From: Actinophytocola sp963825445
GTDB taxonomy: Bacteria > Actinomycetota > Actinomycetes > Mycobacteriales > Pseudonocardiaceae
Assembly: GCA_963825445.1 (NCBI GenBank)
Contig: CAWGTM010000002.1
Coordinates: forward strand, 124,001 to 188,000
Length of the DNA: 64,000 nucleotides
Direction: 5' to 3'
This document shows, piece after piece, positions 42,828 through 51,272 of the stretch. Position 1 is the stretch's first letter; each line of letters opens with the position of its first letter. The notes beneath the pieces are model-generated. The model had not been told where the DNA came from, did no database searches, and saw only the letters and a list, made by a program, of their open reading frames with translations. The translations under genes and the position numbers were made by a program.

Positions 42828-45800
42828 ATGGTGCCCGATGCCCTGCACAACATCGATCTCGCCGATGTCGAGGACTCCACTGGTGCGCCGTCGTACGCGC
42901 GCGGTGTTCGGTACGCGCGGCAGGGCGCCGTCGTCAGCATGCGGTGGGACTCGTCACGGAACACGCTGCACGGGAGCGTGGTGGGACGAACCGACCAGTA
43001 CGAGACGTCGGTGTCCTTCTACCTCGACGACCCGGCGGCGCCCGAGTTCGAACTCGGCGAGTGCAGTTGCCCGGTGGGGTACAACTGCAAGCATGTCGTG
43101 GCGCTGGTGCTCACCGCTGTCGACGCCGGGCGCCGCGCCCCCGCACCCAGTCACGCTCCGCGTCTCCCGGCCTGGGAGGAGTCGCTCGGCACGTTGCTCG
43201 GCTCCGCTTCGGACGGTCCCCTCCGCGGGTCCGGGGACACTCCGCTGGCCATCGAGCTCACGCTGGCTCCCGGGACGCGGTTCCCCGGTTCGGCGGCCGG
43301 GCCGACGTTGCGGGTGTCGGCCCGGCTGGTGCGGCCCGGCAGGAACACCTGGGTGAACTCCGGGCTGAGCTGGAGCCGACTTGGCCACTCGTACTACTTC
43401 GACGACTACCTCCCGGCGCACGTGCGCCTGCTGCGCGAGCTGTACGCGCTGTACCGGTCGCACGGCGACCACTTCGGCTACTCGTCCGAGGTGAGGTCGA
43501 TCGATCTGTCCTCTTTCGACAGTCCGCGGCTCTGGTCGGTGCTGGACGAGGCCGCTGCGATCGGGCTGCGGCTGGTACACGGGCGTAAGCGGCTTGGCGC
43601 GGTGGCGCCGTACGGCTCGGCGGAGATCGTCCTGGACGCCACGCGGGAGCGGCCGGCAGCGCCGCTGGTCGTCACCCCAAGGCTCCGCGTCGAAGGGACA
43701 TTCGTGGACGCCGCGCCCGCTCAGTTCATCGGAGCAGACGGCCATGGAGTCGTCTACGTCGACCGCGCGGAGATCCGCCGGTCCGCCGACCACGGCGACT
43801 GGCACCTCGGGCTCGCCAGGCTCACCGCCCCGGTGCCGACGCGGCTGCAACGGATGGCGGTCGACAACGGGCGCCTCGAGATTCCCGTCGCCGAGCAGTC
43901 CCGTTTCCGCGAGCGGTACTACCCGCGGCTGCGGAACCTGGCGCAGGTGATCTCCTCCGACGAGTCGTTCACGCCGCCGGCGATCTCGCCACCCACCCTG
44001 GTGCTGCGGGCTTCCTACGGCGGCGACCACCGACTCGACCTCGACTGGGAATGGGCCTACCAGGTGGGTGACACTTGGCTGCGGGAACCGCTGGGGCGCG
44101 CCGTATCCGAGGTGGGCCACCGGGACCTGGCGGCGGAGCGAGCAGTCGTGACGAGCCTCGACGGCTCGCTCGAACGGTTCGGGCTGCTCGACACCGACCC
44201 GGTGCCGGCTCTCGTGTCGCACGCCGAGCTGCGCGGCATCGACACCATGCGGTTCACCACCGAGGTCCTGCCGCTGCTCGAGGACCAGCCGGACGTCGCC
44301 GTCGAGTTCGACGGCGACCGGGCCGACTACCGCGAGGCGGGCGACTCGCTGACCATCGGCGTGTCCACCGGCGAGGTGGCGGGCGACTCGGACTGGTTCG
44401 ACCTCGGCGTCACGATCACCGTCGAGGGGCGGGCCGTGCCGTTCGTCGAAGTGTTCCTGGCCCTGTCCAGGGGGCAGTCGCACATGCTGCTCACCGACGG
44501 CGCATTCTTCTCCCTGGAGAAGCCGGAACTGCGGACTCTGCGCACGTTGATCGAGGAGGCGCGGTCGCTGCACGAGTCGTCCGACGGCACGCTGCGGATC
44601 AGCCGGTTCCAGGTCGGGCTGTGGGACGAGTTGACCGAACTGGGCGTGGTCGACCACCAGGCGGAGGCCTGGCAGCGGCAGGTGTCGGGGCTGCTCTCGG
44701 CCGAGTCGCTCGACCAGGCGCCGGTACCGGCGGCGCTCACCGCGCGGCTGCGTCCCTACCAGGTGGACGGGTACCGCTGGCTCGCGTTCCTGTGGCAGGC
44801 CGGGCTCGGCGGGATCCTCGCCGACGACATGGGGCTCGGCAAGACGCTGCAGTCGCTCGCACTGATCTGCCACGCCCGGCAGGCCGACCCCGACGGCGCC
44901 CCGTTCCTCATCGTCGCCCCGACGAGCGTCGTGTCGAACTGGGTGGCCGAGTCAGCACGCTTCGCGCCGGGCCTGCGGGTCGTGTCCATCTCCGACACGC
45001 TGCGCCGCCGGGGCCAGGACCTGGACGAGGTCGTCGCCGGCGCCGACGTGGTCGTCACCTCGTACACCCTGTTCCGCCTCGACTTCGACGCCTACCAGGC
45101 GGCCTCGTGGTCCGGGCTGATCCTGGACGAGGCGCAGTTCACCAAGAACCACCAGTCCAAGATCCACCAGTGCGCACGTCGACTCCCGGCACCGTTCAAG
45201 GTCGGGATCACCGGAACGCCGATGGAGAACAACCTGATGGAGCTGTGGTCACTGCTGTCGATCACGGCGCCCGGCCTGTTCCCGAACCCGACCCGCTTTC
45301 GCGACTACTATGCCCGCCCGATCGAGAAGGGGAGCGATCCCGAACTGCTCGCGCGGCTGCGGCGGCGGGTCAAGCCACTGGTCAAGCGGCGCACCAAGGA
45401 ACAGGTGGCCGCCGATCTGCCCGCCAAGCAGGAACAGGTGCTGGAGGTGGAGCTGGCGCCGAAGCACCGCAAGATCTACCAAACCCACCTGCAACGCGAG
45501 CGGCAGAAGGTCCTCGGCCTGGTCGAGGACCTGAACCGCAACCGCTTCACGATCCTGCGCTCGCTCACGTTGCTGCGCCAGCTCAGCCTGCACGCCGGCC
45601 TCGTCGACGACCGGCACCAGGGCCTGCCGTCCGCCAAGATCGACGCCCTGCTGGAGCAGCTCACCGAGGTGGTCGACGGCGGGCACCGGGCCCTGGTCTT
45701 CAGCCAGTTCACCGGCTTCCTCGGCCAGGTCCGCGCCCAACTCGACGCGGCGGGCGTGGAGTACTGCTACCTCGACGGCAGGACGCGAAACCGGAAAGCG

Positions 45801-46133
45801 GTCCTGGACCGCTTCAAGAACGGGTCGGTTCCGGTGTTCCTGATCAGCCTCAAGGCGGGTGGGTTCGGACTGAACCTGACCGAGGCGGACTACTGCTTCC
45901 TGCTCGACCCGTGGTGGAACCCGGCGACGGAGGCGCAGGCGGTCGACCGCACCCACCGCATCGGCCAGACCCGCAACGTCATGGTGTACCGCCTCATCGC
46001 CAAGGACACCATCGAGGAGAAGGTGATGGCTCTGAAGGCGAGGAAGGCCGAGCTGTTCACCAACGTCATGGACGAGGGCAACGCCTTCGGCTCTGCCCTG
46101 AACGCCGACGACATCCGCGGTCTGTTCGAGTAG
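42828..46133 (+). CDS. SWIM-domain SNF2 family helicase/ATPase
   Basis: This 1101-residue protein has a SWIM zinc finger at the start (ECSCPVGYNCKHVVALVL; Cys79, Cys81, Cys87, His89), then ~500 residues of unassigned beta-rich sequence, then a SNF2 ATPase core. Motif I is LADDMGLGKTLQSLAL (~665), motif Ia IVAPTSVVSNW, motif II LILDEAQF, and motif VI RTHRIGQTRNV. It resembles the widespread bacterial SWIM/SNF2 proteins whose cellular role is poorly known; DNA translocation or nucleoprotein remodelling is expected. The ATG at 42828 follows integrase debris. The next gene starts nine bases after its stop. Confidence 0.9.
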   Translation: MVPDALHNIDLADVEDSTGAPSYARGVRYARQGAVVSMRWDSSRNTLHGSVVGRTDQYETSVSFYLDDPAAPEFELGECSCPVGYNCKHVVALVLTAVDAGRRAPAPSHAPRLPAWEESLGTLLGSASDGPLRGSGDTPLAIELTLAPGTRFPGSAAGPTLRVSARLVRPGRNTWVNSGLSWSRLGHSYYFDDYLPAHVRLLRELYALYRSHGDHFGYSSEVRSIDLSSFDSPRLWSVLDEAAAIGLRLVHGRKRLGAVAPYGSAEIVLDATRERPAAPLVVTPRLRVEGTFVDAAPAQFIGADGHGVVYVDRAEIRRSADHGDWHLGLARLTAPVPTRLQRMAVDNGRLEIPVAEQSRFRERYYPRLRNLAQVISSDESFTPPAISPPTLVLRASYGGDHRLDLDWEWAYQVGDTWLREPLGRAVSEVGHRDLAAERAVVTSLDGSLERFGLLDTDPVPALVSHAELRGIDTMRFTTEVLPLLEDQPDVAVEFDGDRADYREAGDSLTIGVSTGEVAGDSDWFDLGVTITVEGRAVPFVEVFLALSRGQSHMLLTDGAFFSLEKPELRTLRTLIEEARSLHESSDGTLRISRFQVGLWDELTELGVVDHQAEAWQRQVSGLLSAESLDQAPVPAALTARLRPYQVDGYRWLAFLWQAGLGGILADDMGLGKTLQSLALICHARQADPDGAPFLIVAPTSVVSNWVAESARFAPGLRVVSISDTLRRRGQDLDEVVAGADVVVTSYTLFRLDFDAYQAASWSGLILDEAQFTKNHQSKIHQCARRLPAPFKVGITGTPMENNLMELWSLLSITAPGLFPNPTRFRDYYARPIEKGSDPELLARLRRRVKPLVKRRTKEQVAADLPAKQEQVLEVELAPKHRKIYQTHLQRERQKVLGLVEDLNRNRFTILRSLTLLRQLSLHAGLVDDRHQGLPSAKIDALLEQLTEVVDGGHRALVFSQFTGFLGQVRAQLDAAGVEYCYLDGRTRNRKAVLDRFKNGSVPVFLISLKAGGFGLNLTEADYCFLLDPWWNPATEAQAVDRTHRIGQTRNVMVYRLIAKDTIEEKVMALKARKAELFTNVMDEGNAFGSALNADDIRGLFE

Positions 46134-46178
46134 CTGTCCCTGGTGTCCCGCGCTGGGCCAGTGGGTACGGTGCAGTTC

Positions 46179-47699
46179 ATGGTGGCGGACAAGCGTCGGA
46201 ACCGAGTTCCTGGTGAAATCGATGAGCTGGTGCGGCGGTTCGAGGACACGATCGCGGGATTGGATCCGGAAGCGCTCCAGAGTGCGTTGCGGCAGGTGCT
46301 CGCCGCCGGGCCGGCGGGCGCCGATCCGTTCGAACGGACACCACCGCCGTCCCAGCGGCGGCCGCGGCGGGAGGACGTGGTCACCTACCGGGTCCGCATC
46401 GATCTGGTGGGCACCAAGCCGCCGTTGTGGCGGCGTCTCGAGCTCGCCTCGGACCTGCTGCTGCACGATGTGCACGACATCATCCAAACCGCGTTCGGCT
46501 GGACCGACAGCCATCTCCACAGGTTTGCCCGTGGCCGACAGTACTTCCACGAGGACGCCGAGTACTACCTGTGCCCGTTCGAGGTCGAACAGGGCGAGTC
46601 GGGCGTGCCCGAGCACGAGGTCCGCCTGGACGAAGTGCTCGTCGAGGCCGGCGACACGCTGTTCTACAACTACGACTTCGGTGACGACTGGCAGCACACC
46701 ATCAAACTCGAAGCCGTCCTGGACCGATCGGACACCGCACCCCGAGCGATATGCACCGGTGGTCGGCGGCCTGGACCCGCCGAAGACTGTGGCGGCGTCC
46801 ACGGCTACGAACTGATCGCCGCCGCCACTGATCCGACCCACGCCGACCACTCGGAGGCGACAGCGGAATACGCCCACGTCTTCGGCGATGACGCTGATCC
46901 CGGGTCCTTCGAGCCCACGCCGTTCGACCCCGACGACCTCAACATGGCGCTCATTCACGCGGGCACGGCGTCACGACTCGACCTGCCCGACCCCGTCCAG
47001 GAACTGGTCAACGCCGTCCGCGACAGCCACTGCCAACGGCGGCTGCGGCAGCTGATCACCGCCGCGGCCCTGGACCAGCCGGTACAACTCGATGCCGACA
47101 CCGCGAGCCGGATGGTCCATCCCTACACCTGGCTGCTGGACCGTGTCGGCGCCGATGGCATCACGATGACCGGCGCGGGCTACCTGCCACCGGTCCATGT
47201 CGAGGCCGCGGTGGCCGCGCTCGGGTTGGCGCAGGAGTGGATCGGTAAGGGAAACCGTGAGGTCCAAACTCTGCCGGTGTTGCACCTGCGGGAGTCGGCG
47301 CAGCGAGCGGGGCTGCTGCGCAAGCACCGCGGCAAGTTGATGTTGACTGCGCGCGGGCGCACCGCGCGCACCGATCCCGTGGCGTTGTGGCGGCAGCTCG
47401 CCGAGCGGACCCCGCCCCGACCCGCGGCGGCCTGGGAAACGCAGGCCGGGCTCATCCTCCTGCTCCTGACCGCCGCGCAGAACACCTCCGATCTGAACGC
47501 GACCATCACCGAACAGCTCGGCGCGATCGGCTGGACGGCTGGCGACGGCACCCCGGTGAACGGCCTGATGGCCAGCCAGGCGGCGTGGGACACCGCGATC
47601 GTGCTGCGACGAACGGGCTCGCTCACCACCGAAGGTCGGCACGGGCGAGCGACACCGCAAGGAGCCATGTTCGCCCGCGCGGCACTGACCATGTGGTGA
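46179..47699 (+). CDS. plasmid pRiA4b ORF-3-like (IS1096 TnpR-like) protein
   Basis: A ~180-residue pRiA4b ORF-3 domain occupies residues ~65-240: VTYRVRIDLVGTKPPLWRRLEL, then FGWTDSHLHRF, then NYDFGDDWQHTIKLE, then CTGGRRPGPAEDCGG. A long alpha-helical C-terminal region of ~270 residues follows. The family name comes from a plasmid ORF; no enzyme activity is established. I prefer ATG 46179, but ATG-like starts back to 46143 remain in frame. It lies close behind the SNF2 gene and may be co-transcribed with it, near the right end of the tRNA-bounded segment. Confidence 0.78.
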   Translation: MVADKRRNRVPGEIDELVRRFEDTIAGLDPEALQSALRQVLAAGPAGADPFERTPPPSQRRPRREDVVTYRVRIDLVGTKPPLWRRLELASDLLLHDVHDIIQTAFGWTDSHLHRFARGRQYFHEDAEYYLCPFEVEQGESGVPEHEVRLDEVLVEAGDTLFYNYDFGDDWQHTIKLEAVLDRSDTAPRAICTGGRRPGPAEDCGGVHGYELIAAATDPTHADHSEATAEYAHVFGDDADPGSFEPTPFDPDDLNMALIHAGTASRLDLPDPVQELVNAVRDSHCQRRLRQLITAAALDQPVQLDADTASRMVHPYTWLLDRVGADGITMTGAGYLPPVHVEAAVAALGLAQEWIGKGNREVQTLPVLHLRESAQRAGLLRKHRGKLMLTARGRTARTDPVALWRQLAERTPPRPAAAWETQAGLILLLLTAAQNTSDLNATITEQLGAIGWTAGDGTPVNGLMASQAAWDTAIVLRRTGSLTTEGRHGRATPQGAMFARAALTMW

Positions 47700-47762
47700 A
47701 CTTCCTGTCCACGGATTCCCCGTGGGGTGGCGGATCAGCCGGCAAGTAACTCACGCGTGCTG

Positions 47763-47880
47763 CCATGTCTCGACCGCATGTTCGCGCTTCCCCACACGCA
47801 CTTCGCATTTCGGGAACGGCCCTGTCCGGCCGGAACCGGGACATACAGTCGAGACATGGCGTCATGCGGTCGAGACATGG
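47763..47880. repeat. 18-base inverted repeat with a third partial copy
   Basis: CCATGTCTCGACCGCATG (47763-47780) has its exact reverse complement at 47863-47880. A third, partial copy (GTCGAGACATGG) lies at 47849-47860 in the same orientation as the second. No gene is supported from 47.70 to 48.28 kb. The repeats could be protein-binding sites or the remains of an element end; their role is unknown. Confidence 0.65.
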
Positions 47881-48281
47881 TGGCCACCACTCGTGCCACG
47901 TTGTCGTGCGGTCCGGCGACATAGAACAGCTGGCCGTCGCGGCCGAAGCGGATGGCACTCGGGCTGGTCCACTCGCATACCGGAGCCGTGAAGCACCTGG
48001 TCGACACCGGTGTGCTGACTCGCCTGCCGAACAGCGAGGGGCGTGCGGCGGAACGCCACTGGTGGAGCAGGGTCGGGTTGGCCGGTGCACGATGTCGGAT
48101 CTGCGCCCGTCCGGGTGGCCCGTTGGCTCCGAGGTCATCGCGTCGGCCACCATCTGAACGGGTCAGGTTCCCGGACCCGTCGCGGGACCCCCAACCAGGG
48201 AAGGTCGGGTGACCGCGGACGTCAGGGAGGGCGCGGTCGATGCCATAGTCGCTGGTAGCGGTGGTAGTCACCTGCGCCAGA

Positions 48282-48323
48282 TACGGATCAGAAGGTCAGG
48301 GCTTCGAATCCCTTCGGGCGCGC
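48282..48323 (+). repeat. putative attR: partial copy of tRNA-Arg 3' half
   Basis: This is identical to 27289-27330 except for two bases, one of which breaks the closing pair of the T-stem. There is no 5' half, so it cannot be a tRNA. It marks the likely right boundary of an element inserted at tRNA-Arg. Confidence 0.72.
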
Positions 48324-48370
48324 CACACTCCCAGGTCAGCGACTTGGGTCGAGTCACTACGATTCCGTTC

Positions 48371-49633
48371 GTGTCTCCAGTGTCGCGTGGTCGGAAGCCG
48401 AAGAAGTCGAAGAAACGTGCGGGCAAGGGGCGATCCGGGGCACCGGTTGCGGGGCGATCTCCTGCGATCGGCCGTGCGCAGCTGGACTCCCTTGGCCAGG
48501 ACTTCGCCGGACTGACCCGGTTGATGGGCCCGCGTACGCGACCTACCTGGTTCGACCCGTCGATCAAGGCGGTGCTCGAGGGAGCCGAAGCGATCACCAC
48601 GGCGCGTGGGCCCCGTGCGGTCGAGGCCGCGGCCGCCGAACTGCTGGGTGCCGAGTTGTTCCGGGTCTTGGATGAGGACCACGACGGTCTGTGGTTCGCC
48701 TGGTGGTTCGAGGAACTCGTGGCCGCGGCTGGCGGCCGGATTCAGGAGAAGACGGCCGGTGGGATGCCGGCATTCTGGTTGCTGCACGGCTTGATGTCGA
48801 TCGGCACTCCCGCGCTCGCCTCGATCGCGTTGGAGGCTCGCGACCAGGCGCCGAAGTTCCTTGCGGATGGTGTGCCTGATTGGCTGAACGACCTTTCGCA
48901 GGTAACGGCGACCGGTGAGGTGTACCGGATGCAGGACGACTACGGCACCCGGTTCGCGGTGATCGCCGGCTTCTCCTTCGGCCGTGACACGGACCCGTCG
49001 ATGTACCTGTTCGACATCGACGCCTCCGGATTCGTGAAGTTGGTCGGGGCGGGCGTTTTCGATGATGTGACTCAGGCTGTCGCTGCGTGGCGAGCAGCTG
49101 TCGGTGACACGGCCGAGAACGCACACCCACGACTTGTCGATGACACGCGGGAACTGCTGTGTCTGCGGCATTGCGACATCGGGGACGAGGCTGTCGTCGG
49201 TGATGAGAGCCGCGCTGTGATGGACAACTGGTTCCGGGCTCAACGCCGCATCCATGAAGTGGCCGAAGCGTTGCGCAAGCGAGGAAAACCACTGCCCGCC
49301 GCCGAATCGCTGTATCACGGAATCGACATCCTTCAGATGACCGAGCCCTTCACCGCCTGGTACGCCGACACCCACGGCACCGACCCCGATCCTGAGGCCG
49401 TGGGGGCATTGGTGGAGGAATGGATGGAAGGAGCGCTCCCCGAAACCTGGTATGCGGTGTCGCCGCGACGGATCCGGTTCCAGCGCACGTTGATCAGCGA
49501 CTGGATCCCGGACAGTCCGGTCACGCTCGCGGTGAAATCGTTGCAGCCCGACTGGGTGCGTTGGCTCAGCGAGCGAGCAGGCCTGCCCGATCATCTCCGC
49601 GACCGCGTCATGACGGCGCTGAGGGCCGTGTAG
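48371..49633 (+). CDS. hypothetical protein with basic N-terminus
   Basis: The protein of about 420 residues begins with a Lys/Arg-rich tail (SRGRKPKKSKKRAGKGRSG), which could bind nucleic acid. It continues as an acidic, tryptophan-rich soluble domain (FRVLDEDHDGLWFAWWFEEL; GTRFAVIAGFSFGRDTDPSM). I do not recognise a family. I placed the start at GTG 48371; GTG 48380 is equally possible. The open frame extends further upstream across the tRNA-Arg remnant, but that part reads as non-protein. It is the first gene outside the putative island. Confidence 0.6.
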   Translation: MSPVSRGRKPKKSKKRAGKGRSGAPVAGRSPAIGRAQLDSLGQDFAGLTRLMGPRTRPTWFDPSIKAVLEGAEAITTARGPRAVEAAAAELLGAELFRVLDEDHDGLWFAWWFEELVAAAGGRIQEKTAGGMPAFWLLHGLMSIGTPALASIALEARDQAPKFLADGVPDWLNDLSQVTATGEVYRMQDDYGTRFAVIAGFSFGRDTDPSMYLFDIDASGFVKLVGAGVFDDVTQAVAAWRAAVGDTAENAHPRLVDDTRELLCLRHCDIGDEAVVGDESRAVMDNWFRAQRRIHEVAEALRKRGKPLPAAESLYHGIDILQMTEPFTAWYADTHGTDPDPEAVGALVEEWMEGALPETWYAVSPRRIRFQRTLISDWIPDSPVTLAVKSLQPDWVRWLSERAGLPDHLRDRVMTALRAV

Positions 49634-49659
49634 CCGAGCCGGCTTCGCCCGAAGCCCTG

Positions 49660-50490
49660 TCAGTCGTGCCAGATGGCGCGGATCTCCGCTGCCAGGGTTG
49701 TTGCTTGGGCGCGGCCTGCTCTGGCGGCGCCTGCTCGGCGGGCTGGGTCCAGGACGTTGCGGCCGAAGGCTTGTACCGACGCCCGGTTTGGGGTTACCAG
49801 GGCTACCTGGGCGTCGGCTCGCAGGGCTTCTACCTGCGAGGCCGCTCCCGGCATCGGGCCTACGCCTCGTGGGATTGGGGCTATGACCACCACTCGGTCG
49901 TAGCCCGCTGCCAGGTCGGCGTTCGTGGCTGAGCGGGCGCCGCCGTCCATGTAGCGCTGGTTCTCGATTGTTACCGGTGGCCAGACGCCTGGGACTGCGC
50001 AGCTCGCCGCCACTGCTGACACCAGGGGGACGCCTGAGGTGCGGTCGAAGACGCGGAGTTCGCCGGTTGCCGTGTCCACCGCGGTGATGTGCAGGGCGCG
50101 GGTGGGCCATTCCTTCACCGGCAGTCTGGACTCGATCACCGCCAGCCTCGTCGACTCGTCGCCCGTGTCCGCGCGTAGGGCCAGGCTGCCGATCCGTTGC
50201 CGGGTCCGGGCTCGTGGGCCGATCAGGGCCAGGGCGTAGCGCAGCATCACCTTGGCGCCCAGCGTTGCCGCCAGTTCGCCGTCCGGGGGGACCAGTTGGG
50301 CCTCGTAGCGCTGCTCCGGGTCCAGGCCCGTCGCCAGTTGGGCGCCCACCACCGAGCCCGCTGAAGTGCCCACGATCAGGTCCGCCGTGGACAGGTCCAC
50401 GCCCGCCTCGGCCAGGCCCGACAGGATGCCCCACTCCCAGCCGATGCCCGTCAGGCCGCCACCGCCCAGGACCAGCGCCTTCTTCGTCAT
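49660..50490 (-). CDS. patatin-like phospholipase
   Basis: This 276-residue patatin-fold lipid hydrolase has the oxyanion loop LGGGGLTGIGWEWG (residues ~7-20), the nucleophile motif GTSAGS, and the catalytic Asp in MDGGARS. All catalytic features are intact. There is no signal peptide, so it is predicted to be cytoplasmic or membrane-peripheral. I chose ATG 50490 (MTKKALVLGGGG); an upstream start at 50532 would overlap the promoter of the divergent sigma gene. The stop is convergent with the hypothetical gene to the left. The substrate lipid is unknown. Confidence 0.87.
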   Translation of the reverse strand: MTKKALVLGGGGLTGIGWEWGILSGLAEAGVDLSTADLIVGTSAGSVVGAQLATGLDPEQRYEAQLVPPDGELAATLGAKVMLRYALALIGPRARTRQRIGSLALRADTGDESTRLAVIESRLPVKEWPTRALHITAVDTATGELRVFDRTSGVPLVSAVAASCAVPGVWPPVTIENQRYMDGGARSATNADLAAGYDRVVVIAPIPRGVGPMPGAASQVEALRADAQVALVTPNRASVQAFGRNVLDPARRAGAARAGRAQATTLAAEIRAIWHD

Positions 50491-50576
50491 GGGTCCTATC
50501 TTCGTCGGTCGAGTAGTCCTACTCAATTCCACCGATTTCGGGCCCGAACGACATGAGTGTCCGTCACAGTGACGCT

Positions 50577-51122
50577 ATGACTACCTTCGGTGATGACATG
50601 CTCGGCCGGGCGCAGGCCGGGGACCAGCGCGCCTGGCAGGAGCTGGTTGAGCGCTACCTGGCACTCGTGTGGTCCGTGACCAGGGCCTACGGGCTCAACA
50701 AGGCCGACGCGGCCGACGTCGCGCAGAACACCTGGATCGCGTTGGCGCGGCACCTGCCCGAGTTGCGGGACCGGTCGCGGCTGGCCGGGTGGCTGGCCTC
50801 CACCGCTCGGCACGAGTGTGTTCGGCTGCACCATCAGCGTCGGCACGAGGTGCTGGCCGATCGCATGGACGAGCAGTTCCTGCCGGCCGTCGGGCCAGAG
50901 CCGGTGGTGTTGCAGGCCGCGCGGGACAAGGCGTTGTGGCGGGCGTTCGCCGCGCTGCCCGGTCGTTGCCAGCGCCTCCTCGGGTTGCTCGCGCACTCGC
51001 CCGAGTTGACCTACGTCCAGTTGGCCAGGGCGCTCGGCCTCAACCCCAACAGCGTCGGCCAGACGAGGAATCGCTGCCTGACCACGCTGCGCCGGCGTCT
51101 CGAGCGAGAGGAACTCGTGTGA
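50577..51122 (+). CDS. sigma-70 family RNA polymerase sigma factor (ECF-like)
   Basis: This 181-residue sigma factor has region 2 around AWQELVERYLALVWSVTRAYGLNKADAADVAQNTW and region 4 around LPGRCQRLLGLLAHSPELTYVQLARALGLNPNSVGQTRNRCLTTLRRRL (quoted in parts, continuous in the protein). This is the ECF layout without an extra C-terminal domain. The ATG at 50577 follows a short leader. The GTGA overlap at its 3' end couples it to a 41-residue protein, a position where anti-sigma factors often sit. Target promoters are not evident in the window. Confidence 0.86.
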   Translation: MTTFGDDMLGRAQAGDQRAWQELVERYLALVWSVTRAYGLNKADAADVAQNTWIALARHLPELRDRSRLAGWLASTARHECVRLHHQRRHEVLADRMDEQFLPAVGPEPVVLQAARDKALWRAFAALPGRCQRLLGLLAHSPELTYVQLARALGLNPNSVGQTRNRCLTTLRRRLEREELV

Positions 51123-51244
51123 ACCTCGTCGACCGGCTGCTCCTGGCCAGCCTCGCCCGCGTTCTCCGCCTGATCGACCCGGTTCCGGTGCGGGTTCGCG
51201 AGGACGCCATGCGTGCCGGGCAACGGCAGTTGGTGGGCATTTAG
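51119..51244 (+). CDS. 41-residue protein coupled to the sigma factor
   Basis: It starts at GTG 51119, overlapping the sigma-factor stop, and reads NLVDRLLLASLARVLRLIDP, then VPVRVREDAMRAGQRQLVGI. It is amphipathic and helical, with no zinc-binding or membrane motif. Translational coupling argues that it is real. It could be a small regulator of the sigma factor; this is only an inference from position. Confidence 0.6.
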   Translation: MNLVDRLLLASLARVLRLIDPVPVRVREDAMRAGQRQLVGI

Positions 51245-51272
51245 GAGGCGGCGCCGCCACGCCGCCGTCGCT

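Noticed and set aside
47700..48280. Several short open frames on both strands, one with a helix-turn-helix-like segment (SHTGAVKHLVDTGVLTRLP)
   Set aside because: None has a good start, length or extended match; at most this is a decayed regulator.
48209..48371. Upstream extension of the hypothetical gene and a possible tRNA at 48282
   Set aside because: The extension runs through the tRNA-Arg fragment and lacks protein-like sequence. The fragment has no 5' half and cannot fold as a tRNA.
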